Assembly (NCBI GenBank): GCA_016196035.1
Contig: JACPYM010000036.1
Location: forward strand, 1 to 64,000
Length of the DNA: 64,000 nucleotides
Source of the DNA: Acidobacteriota bacterium
GTDB lineage: Bacteria; Acidobacteriota; Blastocatellia; RBC074
Direction: 5' to 3'
In this document: in pieces, positions 39,339-47,455 of the stretch
Numbering within the stretch: the stretch's first letter is position 1
How the letters are laid out: each line of letters opens with the position of its first letter
Made by a program: the position numbers and the translations under genes
The notes under the pieces: model-generated
Told to the model about the DNA's origin: nothing
Databases searched by the model: none
Seen by the model: only the letters and a program-made list of their open reading frames with translations

Positions 39339-40181
39339 ATGCGGTTATTCAGTGTGATTATAATCTTGGTTGGCGGGCTTTGGCTGTCGGCATGTCATAC
39401 GCCCGCTCCCGTCGCGGCTCAAAGCACTGAGCCTGAGCAGCAGGATATGCCTTTAACAGCGCCTGTCAGAGTGCCGGTTTACACTTACGAGGTGGTCAAC
39501 GTCTATCCGCACGACGCGGCGGCGTTCACCCAGGGCTTGGTGTTTTACCAGGGCGCGCTGTTTGAGAGCACCGGGCTGAATGGCTCATCCAGTTTGCGGA
39601 AAGTCGAATTGGAAACCGGGCGCGTGCTGAAAAAGCTGGATGTTCCGTCGCAGTATTTTGCCGAAGGGCTGGCCCTGTTCAATGGACGCTTGTTGCAACT
39701 GACCTGGCAAAACCACGTGGGTTTTGTTTACGACCAGGAAACCTTTCAGCAACTCAACACTTTTTCCTACTCCGGCGAAGGTTGGGGCCTCGCCAACGAT
39801 GGCAAGTCGCTGATCTTGAGCGACGGCAGCAACCAGATTCGCTTTCTCGACCCGAACACCTTTCAAGTGCAACGCACCATCACCGTGCGTGATCGCGGAC
39901 AAGCGGTGGCGCGGCTGAATGAACTGGAATACGTCAACGGCGAAATCTTCGCCAACATTTGGTACACCGACCGCGTGGCCCGCATCAATCCGGCGGATGG
40001 CAGCGTAGTGGGCTGGATTGAGCTAAACGGCTTGCTCACGCCACAAGATGGCAGCCGCGCCGATGTGTTGAATGGCATTGCCTATGATGCCGCCACGAAT
40101 CGTTTGTTTGTGACGGGGAAGCTGTGGCCGAAATTGTTTGAGATTAAGTTGAAGGTTGGGCGGAATGAAGTGAGAAGGTAG
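39339..40181 (+). CDS. Glutaminyl-peptide cyclotransferase, predicted lipoprotein
   Basis: 280 residues. The lipoprotein signal has its lipobox LSAC with Cys19. The mature beta-propeller has the family text YTYEVVNVYPHDAAAFTQGLV, ESTGLNGSSSLRKVELETG, YFAEGLALF, LTWQ, YSGEGWGLANDG, LSDGSN and NELEYVNGEIFANIW. Members convert N-terminal Gln to pyroglutamate on exported proteins. The predicted location is the membrane-anchored periplasmic side. Monocistronic. Confidence 0.92.
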   Translation: MRLFSVIIILVGGLWLSACHTPAPVAAQSTEPEQQDMPLTAPVRVPVYTYEVVNVYPHDAAAFTQGLVFYQGALFESTGLNGSSSLRKVELETGRVLKKLDVPSQYFAEGLALFNGRLLQLTWQNHVGFVYDQETFQQLNTFSYSGEGWGLANDGKSLILSDGSNQIRFLDPNTFQVQRTITVRDRGQAVARLNELEYVNGEIFANIWYTDRVARINPADGSVVGWIELNGLLTPQDGSRADVLNGIAYDAATNRLFVTGKLWPKLFEIKLKVGRNEVRR

Positions 40182-40198
40182 CTGGCAGTAGGCCGCAA

Positions 40199-40254
40199 CC
40201 GCCAACCGCCAACCGCCAACCGCCAACCGCCAACCGCCAACCGCCAACCGCCAA
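40199..40254. repeat. Microsatellite (CCGCCAA)x8
   Basis: Eight perfect tandem heptamers lie between the convergent cyclotransferase and NtrC-type genes, 5 bases before the stop of the latter. Slippage here should vary between strains. Confidence 0.95.
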
Positions 40255-40258
40255 CCAG

Positions 40259-41665
40259 TCACGGCTTGATGTTATAAACCTTGATCTTGCTATTCAGCGT
40301 CGTGTTGTTCATCCCCAACAGCTTGGCCGCTTTGCTTTGATGCCCGCCTGTCAGTTCGAGCGCGCGCCGAATGAGTTCGACCTCAAAGCGCGAAACTTCA
40401 TCGTAAAACGAAATGCCGCGAGCGATGTCGAGCGCGCCAGCGACATCCGAAGAATCGCTGTCGCCGGTCTGGCTGGCCCGTGGGTGCAAAACTTCCTCGC
40501 GCAAACATTCGGGCGTCAGTTCATCGCCACGGGCGACAATGACGGCGCGCTCGATGGCGGATTCCAATTCGCGCACATTGCCGGGCCAGGGGTAGGCTTC
40601 GAGCAAGCGCAAGACTTCGGGCGAAAGCTGCTCGGGCAGATTGCGCCCATTCTCGGCGTTGTATTTGCGAATGAAATGTTGCGCCAACAAAAGAATGTCA
40701 GAGCGCCGCTCGCGCAACGGCGGCAGATGAATGTTGATGACGTTCAGGCGGTAAAACAGGTCTTCGCGGAAATCGCCTTGCTTGACCGCGCGCTGCAAAT
40801 CGCTGTTGGTGGCCGCGATGATGCGCACATCCACGCGGCGCGGTTGCGTGTCGCCCAGCGGCGTGAACTCGCGTTCCTGAATCACGCGCAGCAAGCGCGC
40901 CTGTGTTTCAGGCGGAATCGTGGTGATCTCATCCAGAAAGATCGAACCGCCGTCGGCGACTTCAAACAAACCTTTTTTGGCAGCGACCGCACCCGTGAAC
41001 GCGCCTTTGGTGTGGCCGAAGAGTTCCGATTCGAGCAGTTCAGACGGGATGTTGCTGCAATTGACGGCGACGAATTGGCCGGCCTCGGCACGCGGGCTGG
41101 AAAAATGAATGGAGCGTGCGACGACCTCTTTGCCAGTACCCGATTCGCCCGTGATCAACACCGTCGAACGCGCGGGCGCAACCTGTTCGATCAGATCGAA
41201 GACTTCGCGCATCGGAGTCGAAGTGCCGACAATCTGGCTGCGATCCGCCGAAGTCTTCAAGGTGCGCCGCAACACGCGACGTTCTTCATCGCCCCGGCGG
41301 CGCGAAATCCCGGCGGCGACTGTTTTCAAAATTTGCTGATTGTCGAAAGGCTTGCGGATGCAATTGAAGGCGCCCAATTGCCAAGCCGCGATGGCCGTGT
41401 CGAAGGTCGCATAGGCCGTGATCATAATCACGACGGCTTCGCTATCCAGCTTCAGAATTTCTTCCAGCGTGCGCAAGCCGCCGATGCCGGGCATCGAAAC
41501 GTCCAGCAAAACCGCGTCGTAAGTGCGCTCGTGCAAGCGCGCCAAGCCCTCTTCGCCGGTCTTGGCCAAATCCACGCGAAAGCCGTCGCCGGACAGCAGG
41601 CTTTCCAGCACGTCGCGCATCACTTCTTCATCGTCCACAACCAGGACATTGCCCTTTTTTGCCAT
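40259..41665 (-). CDS. Sigma-54-dependent response regulator, NtrC family
   Basis: 468 residues from the ATG at 41665 ([12 protein letters not shown]); an ATG 36 bases further up gives an unlikely extension. Receiver: DD11-12, Asp55 (LLDVSMPG). The AAA+ domain has Walker A GESGTGKE, the sigma-54 contact loop GAFTGA, and [10 protein letters not shown]. The C-terminal Fis-type HTH is [22 protein letters not shown]. It activates RNA polymerase carrying sigma-54 once phosphorylated. No partner kinase is adjacent, so it is an orphan here. Confidence 0.95.
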   Translation of the reverse strand: MAKKGNVLVVDDEEVMRDVLESLLSGDGFRVDLAKTGEEGLARLHERTYDAVLLDVSMPGIGGLRTLEEILKLDSEAVVIMITAYATFDTAIAAWQLGAFNCIRKPFDNQQILKTVAAGISRRRGDEERRVLRRTLKTSADRSQIVGTSTPMREVFDLIEQVAPARSTVLITGESGTGKEVVARSIHFSSPRAEAGQFVAVNCSNIPSELLESELFGHTKGAFTGAVAAKKGLFEVADGGSIFLDEITTIPPETQARLLRVIQEREFTPLGDTQPRRVDVRIIAATNSDLQRAVKQGDFREDLFYRLNVINIHLPPLRERRSDILLLAQHFIRKYNAENGRNLPEQLSPEVLRLLEAYPWPGNVRELESAIERAVIVARGDELTPECLREEVLHPRASQTGDSDSSDVAGALDIARGISFYDEVSRFEVELIRRALELTGGHQSKAAKLLGMNNTTLNSKIKVYNIKP

Positions 41666-41726
41666 AATCAAAAGGTAGCGTAATTTCGGCGAATGCGCCA
41701 ATCAGCGGGAACCGAATGACGCGGCA

Positions 41727-41839
41727 TTAGTAGCGCAACCTGCCGAGGTTGCGCCGCTGCATCAACTACAACCCCGATCGCAACTGAAGCCATTGTCGTA
41801 ATCAAATGAAGCCGCGCAACCCCGGCGGGTTGCGCTACT
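41727..41839. repeat. Inverted repeat, family B, copy 2
   Basis: GTAGCGCAACCTGCCGAGG at the left and CCGGCGGGTTGCGCTAC at the right are near complements and match the element at 34245-34346. The right end supplies the TAG stop codon of the SRAP gene (41835-41837), so the repeat reaches exactly into the gene. Confidence 0.75.
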
Positions 41840-42506
41840 CTGTCGCCAGCCGCCCGATCATTGACGGTTCATCGCGCCTCGGGCTGTTGACCGCCGTCGA
41901 GACCGGATAAGCTTCCAACTCGCCATCCGGGTAAGGCCGCAACAGCGGCAGCACCTGCGCGGGTTTGTTGGCCGGATCGAGCCACGCAGCTTCGTCTTCA
42001 GGCCGCAAGAGCGCCGCCATGCGATGGTGAAAGCTGCGGATCAGCGCGTTCGGCTCGACCGTGATGATCGTGCACGTTTGCAGCCGCGTGCCATCCAGCA
42101 GCTTGCATTCCTCCCACAAGCCGGCAAAGGCGAACAGCCTCGCGTCGCGCCGGTGGATGTATACCGGTTGCGCCGGTTTAGTACTTTTATCCCATTCGTA
42201 AAAGCCATCGGCGGGAATCAGACAGCGGCGTTTTTCGAGCGCGTATTTGAATGAAGGCTTTTCGGCCAGCGTCTCGGCCTTGGCGTTGATCATTTTGTTG
42301 CCCATAGCCGGGTCTTTGGCCCAGTACGGCACCAGCCCCCATTTGCAAAGCCGCACGTGCCGACCCGCGTTGAAATAAATCACCGGTACGTTTTGCGAAG
42401 GCGCGATGTTATAGCGGGGCGGGCCGAATTCAGCCTCGTCCGCCTCGACTTCAAAGCGTTCGGCGATCTCTGCCGCCGTGTGTTTGCGCGTGAATCTTCC
42501 ACACAT
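41835..42506 (-). CDS. yedK: SRAP-family protein (YedK/HMCES), DNA abasic-site shield
   Basis: 223 residues starting at the ATG at 42506, which places the catalytic cysteine at position 2 (MCGRFT) as the mechanism requires; an in-frame ATG 33 bases upstream is rejected for that reason. The other active-site residues are visible: Asn33 (YNIAPSQ), Glu104 (GFYEW) and His160 (HHRM). The family crosslinks to abasic sites in single-stranded DNA through Cys2 to protect them. The stop codon is formed by an inverted repeat. Confidence 0.94.
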   Translation of the reverse strand: MCGRFTRKHTAAEIAERFEVEADEAEFGPPRYNIAPSQNVPVIYFNAGRHVRLCKWGLVPYWAKDPAMGNKMINAKAETLAEKPSFKYALEKRRCLIPADGFYEWDKSTKPAQPVYIHRRDARLFAFAGLWEECKLLDGTRLQTCTIITVEPNALIRSFHHRMAALLRPEDEAAWLDPANKPAQVLPLLRPYPDGELEAYPVSTAVNSPRRDEPSMIGRLATE

Positions 42507-42604
42507 AGCTGTCAACTCATTTAGGTTTTGAAATTGCAACGTTGCGGCGTCAGCTTACCATTTTGGACACGGGCGCTGTAACTCGGGGCGGCAGGTGCGG
42601 CCAA

Positions 42605-42832
42605 TTAGGGATTGTCCGCAGGCGTTGGTTGCGCAAAGCGTTCCAGGCAAGCCTGGCACAGGCAAGCGCAGTACTGCGTGCGCATGCGTTGCCGCGTAAC
42701 CTCGTCGAGTTTGATCTTGAAACACCAGCAGCCGGTCAACGAAGCGCCGCATTGAAACGGCTCTCCACACGCTTCGCATGTGCTTGGCGCGCGACCTGAG
42801 GGCAAGATGAATTGGGTGAGTTCACGCAACAT
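42605..42832 (-). CDS. Cysteine-rich CWC family protein
   Basis: 75 residues from the ATG at 42832; longer starts run into a low-complexity repeat. CEACGEPFQCGASLTGCWCF and YCACLCQACLERF carry eight or more cysteines, matching the small Cys_rich_CWC family, a predicted zinc-binding protein of unknown role. It is co-directional with the SRAP gene, about 100 bases away. Confidence 0.8.
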   Translation of the reverse strand: MLRELTQFILPSGRAPSTCEACGEPFQCGASLTGCWCFKIKLDEVTRQRMRTQYCACLCQACLERFAQPTPADNP

Positions 42833-42860
42833 GATTGTTAGTGCAGTGGAAGCTGTTCGA

Positions 42861-42966
42861 CAGGCATTCTCCATTCTCAATTCTTCATTCACTGGCAGGG
42901 AATCATCGTTGCCAGCGACCTCTTGCCGGGAATTGAGAATGAAGCATAGAGAATTGAGAATGCCTG
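42861..42966. repeat. Imperfect inverted repeat with CATTCTCAATTC words (family C)
   Basis: CAGGCATTCTCCATTCTCAA at the left and GAATTGAGAATGCCTG at the right are complementary, and GAATTGAGAATG occurs twice in the right arm. It fills the space between the TonB receptor stop and the CWC gene start. Confidence 0.7.
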
Positions 42967-42993
42967 GCCTTTGTCAAAGCTCAAGGCGTTCAG

Positions 42994-45456
42994 TTAGAAA
43001 CGATAGCTTGCGCCGCCGCTGAATTGCGCTGGCGGTGTACGGAAGCCGCTCTCAAAGTAAACGCGGTTCAAGACGTTGTCCACCTTGCCATAAAAACGCC
43101 AACTGCGGTCGTTGCCCACCGGCAGCGTATAACTCGCGCCCAAATCCGCCTTGACCGGCCCGTCGAATTGGAACGCGCGCGACGGGAAGCCCAAGGCCAA
43201 AAAGTATCTGTTCGCCGCAAACAAGTCGAAGGTTACATCCATGCGTTTACCCACGCGGTGATTCATGTATGCCGAGAACTGCTGCGCCGAAATGCCGAAC
43301 GCCGGGATGAAGCCCGCCACCGATGACGGCCGCCGCTGGTCGGAGTTGGTGTAGGTGTAACTGAACTGCACGTCGGTCGTGCGCGTGGGTTTGGCTTGCA
43401 CCGAAAGCTCAACCCCGCGCGCCAGCCCTCCACCGGTGTTGCGGTAACCGCCGAAGCGCCCGAAAGGATCGGTCGCCGGATTGATGAAGCCGCTGAAATC
43501 GAAGAAGGTCACTTCCTGCAAGCGCGTGTAAAAATAGGTCGCGCTTGCCTTGACGCGGCCAGCCAGGAAACTTTGATCCACGCCGCCATCCACCGCAATC
43601 GAACGGTCGGGCCGCAAACGCGGGTCGCCATAGGCGCTGAAGCTGCCGCCGAAGAAGCCCGAGCCGAAGCGCTCATACAGCGACGGTGCGCGATAGCCGT
43701 TGCCGACGTGCGCGCGCAGCTTGGTGCCGCTGGTTTTGATGAAGTAGGCGATGGAGCCGTCGCCGGTGTACGCATTCGGCGGGGCCGGGAAACTCGCGTT
43801 GGTGAACACCGGCGCGCCGCCAAAAAAATCGGGCCGGGCAAGTTGAAAATGTTGCGCACGGAAGGCCAGCGAGATTTGCAAACGTTGGCCGAGCAGGCGC
43901 AGTTGATCTTGCACAAACAGCGCGTGGCTGCGCTGGCTGACTTTGGTGCGGGCGTTGACACGTTGCGCCGGATTCGGATTTTCATCTTCGGTCGGATTGT
44001 CGAAGGCTTCGCGCTCGAATTCATAACCGCCCGTGAATTGGTTCAAGCGATTCGCCAGCAGATCAAAGCGCGCGTTGACTGTATCAATGCGCGCGTCAAA
44101 GCCGCTGCGGTTGTTGAATTGCGGCTCAAAGCGCACGCCCTGCGGCCCATCGCGAAAGGCGCGCGCCGTCAGCAGGCTGTTGTAGCTCAGTTCGTAGCTC
44201 AACCGGCTGTTGAGCGCGTGATTGAAGCGCAATGCGCCGGAAAAATAGCCGGCTTGGCGGCGGTAATCAGGATCGTTCAAATCAGGGAAAAACGTGGCGT
44301 TGCCCAAATTGTAAGTCCGCCCCGTCTCAAACAGCCGCTGTTGCGCCAGCGCCAGCGGAATCGCTTTGATGATGCCGCTGGCGGGCAAATTGGCGGTGGG
44401 CGCATTGAAGGGGCTGTCATTGAGTTGGGCGAAAACTTTGCTGGCGTAAAGCCGCCCGCTCAGTGTGGCGGCAGGCGTCAGTTGATAGCGCGCGAAACCC
44501 TGCGCGCTGGTGTTGCGGGCTGCGTCATTGCCGTCCAAGCCGCTGGCAACATTGAGGTGCGCCAGCCCCGCGCTGTAAACAAACCGGTTTTCGTTGAAGC
44601 CGCCCGCCAGCGTGGCGCGCGTCCTGAACAGACCCAATTGGCCGCCTTCCAATTGCACCTGACCATGAGGCGCGCCGCCGCCTTCGTCTGAAACCACGTT
44701 GATGACGCCGCCGATGGCGTTGGTGCCGTAAAGAGACGAACCGGAGCCGCGCAGCACTTCGACACTGTTGGGATTGACAACGAGCAAATCGGAAATGAAC
44801 GAGAGCGCGTCGCCCGCGATGGACGAAGCGTCGCGGAAGCGAAACCCATCAAGCAGGATTGCCGTGTCTTCATTGCGCAAGCCGCGCGTTTTGATCGCGG
44901 TGAAAGCCTGTGGCCCGCCGTTTTGTTGCACACGCAAACCGGGCGTCAAACGCAGGGCTTCGGCCAGCGAAAATTCGTTGCGCTGTTCGATCTCGGCGGC
45001 GCTGATGGTGCTGACCGATTTGCTGACTTCATCCACCGCTTGCGGCGTGCCGGTGGCGGTGACGATGACGCCGTCATTGATGCCGGCAGTGTTTAACTGC
45101 AGGTCGAGCTGGGTTGTTTTGCCTTCCACCGTCACGGTGTGAACGGCGCGCGCGAAGCCCGCCGCTTCGACCGTGAGCAAATATGCGCCGCTGCTGAGGC
45201 GCGCGAAATGATAGCCGCCCTGGCTGTCGGTGACCGCATTGACTCGGGCGTGGTTGGCGCGGGCATAGACGGTAATCGTCGCGTTGGTCACCGCCGCGCC
45301 TTGGGCATCGGTGACACGTCCGCTGAGTTCCAATCCGCCTTGCGCATAAAGCGCGACAGTTTGGAAAAACAGTACGAAAGCAAAGGTGCAGGGAAGTAAG
45401 TTGTGTAGGCGAGGGCGTCGTTCGATCAACGCCAGAATAGAAACAGGCGATCTCAT
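42994..45456 (-). CDS. btuB: TonB-dependent outer-membrane receptor, predicted vitamin B12 (BtuB-like)
   Basis: 820 residues. Signal peptide (LLPCTFAFVLFFQTVALYAQ), then a carboxypeptidase-regulatory-like beta domain (LSGRVTDAQGAAV, about 40-125). The plug (about 130-240) has SVSTISAAEIEQR, IKTRGLRNEDTAILLDG and GTNAIGGVINVV. A 22-strand-type barrel ends in the aromatic signature ASYRF. It should take up a large ligand with energy from TonB. The cobalamin riboswitch in its leader assigns the ligand as cobalamin or a related corrinoid, an inference from regulation. No B12 ABC transporter genes are nearby. Confidence 0.9.
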   Translation of the reverse strand: MRSPVSILALIERRPRLHNLLPCTFAFVLFFQTVALYAQGGLELSGRVTDAQGAAVTNATITVYARANHARVNAVTDSQGGYHFARLSSGAYLLTVEAAGFARAVHTVTVEGKTTQLDLQLNTAGINDGVIVTATGTPQAVDEVSKSVSTISAAEIEQRNEFSLAEALRLTPGLRVQQNGGPQAFTAIKTRGLRNEDTAILLDGFRFRDASSIAGDALSFISDLLVVNPNSVEVLRGSGSSLYGTNAIGGVINVVSDEGGGAPHGQVQLEGGQLGLFRTRATLAGGFNENRFVYSAGLAHLNVASGLDGNDAARNTSAQGFARYQLTPAATLSGRLYASKVFAQLNDSPFNAPTANLPASGIIKAIPLALAQQRLFETGRTYNLGNATFFPDLNDPDYRRQAGYFSGALRFNHALNSRLSYELSYNSLLTARAFRDGPQGVRFEPQFNNRSGFDARIDTVNARFDLLANRLNQFTGGYEFEREAFDNPTEDENPNPAQRVNARTKVSQRSHALFVQDQLRLLGQRLQISLAFRAQHFQLARPDFFGGAPVFTNASFPAPPNAYTGDGSIAYFIKTSGTKLRAHVGNGYRAPSLYERFGSGFFGGSFSAYGDPRLRPDRSIAVDGGVDQSFLAGRVKASATYFYTRLQEVTFFDFSGFINPATDPFGRFGGYRNTGGGLARGVELSVQAKPTRTTDVQFSYTYTNSDQRRPSSVAGFIPAFGISAQQFSAYMNHRVGKRMDVTFDLFAANRYFLALGFPSRAFQFDGPVKADLGASYTLPVGNDRSWRFYGKVDNVLNRVYFESGFRTPPAQFSGGASYRF

Positions 45457-45497
45457 GTGCCAATCCTTTCACTCGAAGGAGCATTCAAACTGCCAAA

Positions 45498-45678
45498 CGA
45501 ATCGGTCTCCTGACTTGCGGCTTCAAACCTACTTTCCCGTCTTCCCATCAGGCCAGCCGTGCGGTTTGGGGCCGCACAACCTAACACTAACAGTGACATC
45601 GTCACTACAAAGTTAAGGGATTTCGTATCCGCTTACAGTTGCGAGGACAGCGGTGGAATTGCACCACACTTCCCGGCA
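45498..45678 (-). promoter_or_regulatory. Cobalamin (B12) riboswitch
   Basis: On the minus strand the class hallmarks appear in order: GGTGCAATTCCACCGCTG (with the B12-box-like GCCTGATGGGAAGACGGG further on), CGCAACTGTAAGCGG, and the closing AAGCCGCAAGTCAGGAGACC. About 45 bases separate it from the receptor ATG at 45456. Binding of adenosylcobalamin should lower receptor expression. The motif match is strong; the exact borders are approximate. Confidence 0.93.
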
Positions 45679-45910
45679 TCCGTTGGCATTGCTCAGTTGT
45701 CAAAAGTGTAGCGCCGTCGGTGTGAGGGCGCCGTTGGAGTCATTCACCCTGAACGACGCCGACACCCTAGCATGGGCCGCGCCGATTCCAAAACATCCTC
45801 CCGCCCTGCCCCAAAACATACGGCGGCATCTCTGGCAACGGCCAGCCAGCGCGCGCGACAAAACGGAACCGCAGTGAGCGCCATCCGCTGCCACTTTTTT
45901 CAAACGACCC

Positions 45911-45940
45911 TTGGCCTGGCTGGATTGTCTAGTGTATAGT
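45911..45940 (+). promoter_or_regulatory. Predicted sigma-70 promoter of the GntR operon
   Basis: -35 TTGGCC (45911-45916) and -10 TATAGT (45935-45940) with 18 bases between. The -10 box falls in the spacer of a perfect 12-bp inverted repeat, which suggests repression by the GntR protein. Confidence 0.6.
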
Positions 45941-45953
45941 AACACTAGACAAT
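45924..45953. promoter_or_regulatory. Palindromic operator, ATTGTCTAGTGT-N6-ACACTAGACAAT
   Basis: Twelve-base arms match perfectly around a 6-base spacer that holds the -10 box. It lies about 32 bases before the GntR start and is the expected autoregulatory site of YtrA-type GntR regulators. Confidence 0.8.
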
Positions 45954-45984
45954 TGACTTGACGGGTAAAGGAAAGGAGATCACG

Positions 45985-46374
45985 ATGCAAATCACGATTG
46001 ATCAGGCTGACGCGCGACCGATCTATCGGCAGGTGGCGGATGAGATCAGAGCCTTGATTGCGCAAGGCGAGCTGCGCGAAGGCGCACCGTTACCGCCCGT
46101 GCGGCAATTGGCGGCAGATCTCGGCGTCAATATGAACACGATTGCGACGGCTTACCGCGAGTTGCAAGACGCAGGATTGCTGGCCGTCAAACATGGCTCG
46201 GGCGCGTCGGTGACTTCGCGGCAGACGAGTGCGGAAAGCCGGCCCAGTACCGCTGATTTGCGCCGTGGCATACGCGCGGCGCTGACGCAGATGGTGCTGG
46301 CGGGTATGCGGCGCGGGGAAATTATGACGCTGATCGCGGACGAATTGCGCGCCCTGCTGCAAGGAGCGAAGTGA
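45985..46374 (+). CDS. GntR-family transcriptional regulator, YtrA-like
   Basis: 129 residues from the ATG at 45985 (AAAGGAG 6 bases before). The winged helix reads PIYRQVADEIRALIAQGELREGAPLPPVRQLAADLGVNMNTIATAYRELQDAGLL, followed by a short helical C-terminus as in the YtrA subfamily, which has no large effector domain. It likely represses its own operon through the palindrome over the -10 box. Its stop overlaps the start of the downstream membrane-protein gene. Confidence 0.92.
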   Translation: MQITIDQADARPIYRQVADEIRALIAQGELREGAPLPPVRQLAADLGVNMNTIATAYRELQDAGLLAVKHGSGASVTSRQTSAESRPSTADLRRGIRAALTQMVLAGMRRGEIMTLIADELRALLQGAK

Positions 46375-47435
46375 TGCAATCAACACCGCTGGTCGCGCTC
46401 ACAGTTGGAGTGTTTTGCCTGAGGCTGCTGTCGCACAGGCGATTCTGGCAGTTGCCGCTTAAACAGGGCGAAGCATGGTTTCTGACTACGCCAGTAGCGC
46501 CGGGTTTTTATCAAGGCGCGGGCAAAAGGCTGTTGCGACAATATCGTGGTTGGTTGTTGGCGCCGTTCGCGCTGGATGGGCTGACACTGCCGCTGCTGCT
46601 GTTGAGCGGCAGAGCGTTTTATCTTTTGCACGTGCAGGTGGCCACACAGGCGCTGACAGCGGTCTATTACAACCTGGTGTTTTATCAATTCGCCTATCGG
46701 GCCAAACCCTTTGCCGCGCCAAGTGCCGAGCCGCCCGTGACTGCGGCGCAATTGGTGATGGAGCCGCGCCGCTTGCGTGATCACACGAACCGGTTGCTCG
46801 AAGCAGCAGTGCTTGTCGGGCTGACGCTGTCAAGCGCGCTGCTCGGTGCTTGGTGGCGCGGCTCACAAGAGGCCACGCCCGCTTTCTGGGGCGTATTGTG
46901 GTTGCTGTATCTGCAAATCGGTTTGTGGCTGCTCAAACTGGTTTTTGTGCGCTGGCGTATCAAGCTGCCCTTGCGCCGGACGGAAGATTTTCGACGCTGG
47001 CGCGCAGCCTGGCTCGTTTACCACTTGCGGGTCTTTGATGCCATTCGGCTGTTGCTGGCCGTGTTGCTGGTGACGCTGGCGGTTGATCAAGCCTTCGGCG
47101 AGAGCTGGCAGATGGATTGGATGACGATCTTGCTGGCCCTGGCTGTTGTAATCATCGCCATCTATTGCGCGCGCGAAGGCCGCCGGGTGACAGCCGTACA
47201 ACTCGAAGTGCAACCCATGACGCTGGCGCGCGAGTTTCCGCCCGCGCCCGTGGCTGAAGGACGTTTCTTTGCCAGCGGGTTGCTGTATTTCAACCCGGAT
47301 AACCCGTTGGCGTTGGTACGTAGCCCGCAGGGGCTGGCCTTCAACCTGGCGCATCGCGCGACCTGTTTGTGGATCGTGTATTTGGCTGGTTTGATTTTAC
47401 TTTTGGTGTGGCAAATCAGCCGCGCTTCAAACTGA
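46374..47435 (+). CDS. Multi-pass membrane protein in the GntR operon (DUF5808-like C-terminus)
   Basis: 353 residues from the ATG at 46374, which overlaps the upstream TGA; a GTG three bases earlier is also possible. AAGGAG lies 7 bases upstream. About six or seven hydrophobic helices are visible, for example near residues 6-20, 55-75, 145-160, 170-190, 220-240, 250-265 and 330-350. The text GLLYFNPDNPLALVRSPQGLAFNLAHRATCLWI near the end resembles the DUF5808 pattern found in proteins linked to GntR or YtrA regulators. Function unknown; a membrane-stress or transport role would be inference. Confidence 0.8.
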   Translation: MQSTPLVALTVGVFCLRLLSHRRFWQLPLKQGEAWFLTTPVAPGFYQGAGKRLLRQYRGWLLAPFALDGLTLPLLLLSGRAFYLLHVQVATQALTAVYYNLVFYQFAYRAKPFAAPSAEPPVTAAQLVMEPRRLRDHTNRLLEAAVLVGLTLSSALLGAWWRGSQEATPAFWGVLWLLYLQIGLWLLKLVFVRWRIKLPLRRTEDFRRWRAAWLVYHLRVFDAIRLLLAVLLVTLAVDQAFGESWQMDWMTILLALAVVIIAIYCAREGRRVTAVQLEVQPMTLAREFPPAPVAEGRFFASGLLYFNPDNPLALVRSPQGLAFNLAHRATCLWIVYLAGLILLLVWQISRASN

Positions 47436-47455
47436 AAAAATACGGAGAAAAAATT

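Noticed and set aside
40199-40254. Possible CRISPR array
   Set aside because: The heptamers are contiguous with no spacers and no cas gene is present; it is a simple microsatellite.
40337-41683. Plus-strand open frame of 448 codons
   Set aside because: Antisense to the NtrC-type regulator, whose Walker A, GAFTGA and Fis motifs are intact.
43396-44691. Plus-strand open frame of 431 codons
   Set aside because: Antisense to the TonB receptor barrel; no family features.
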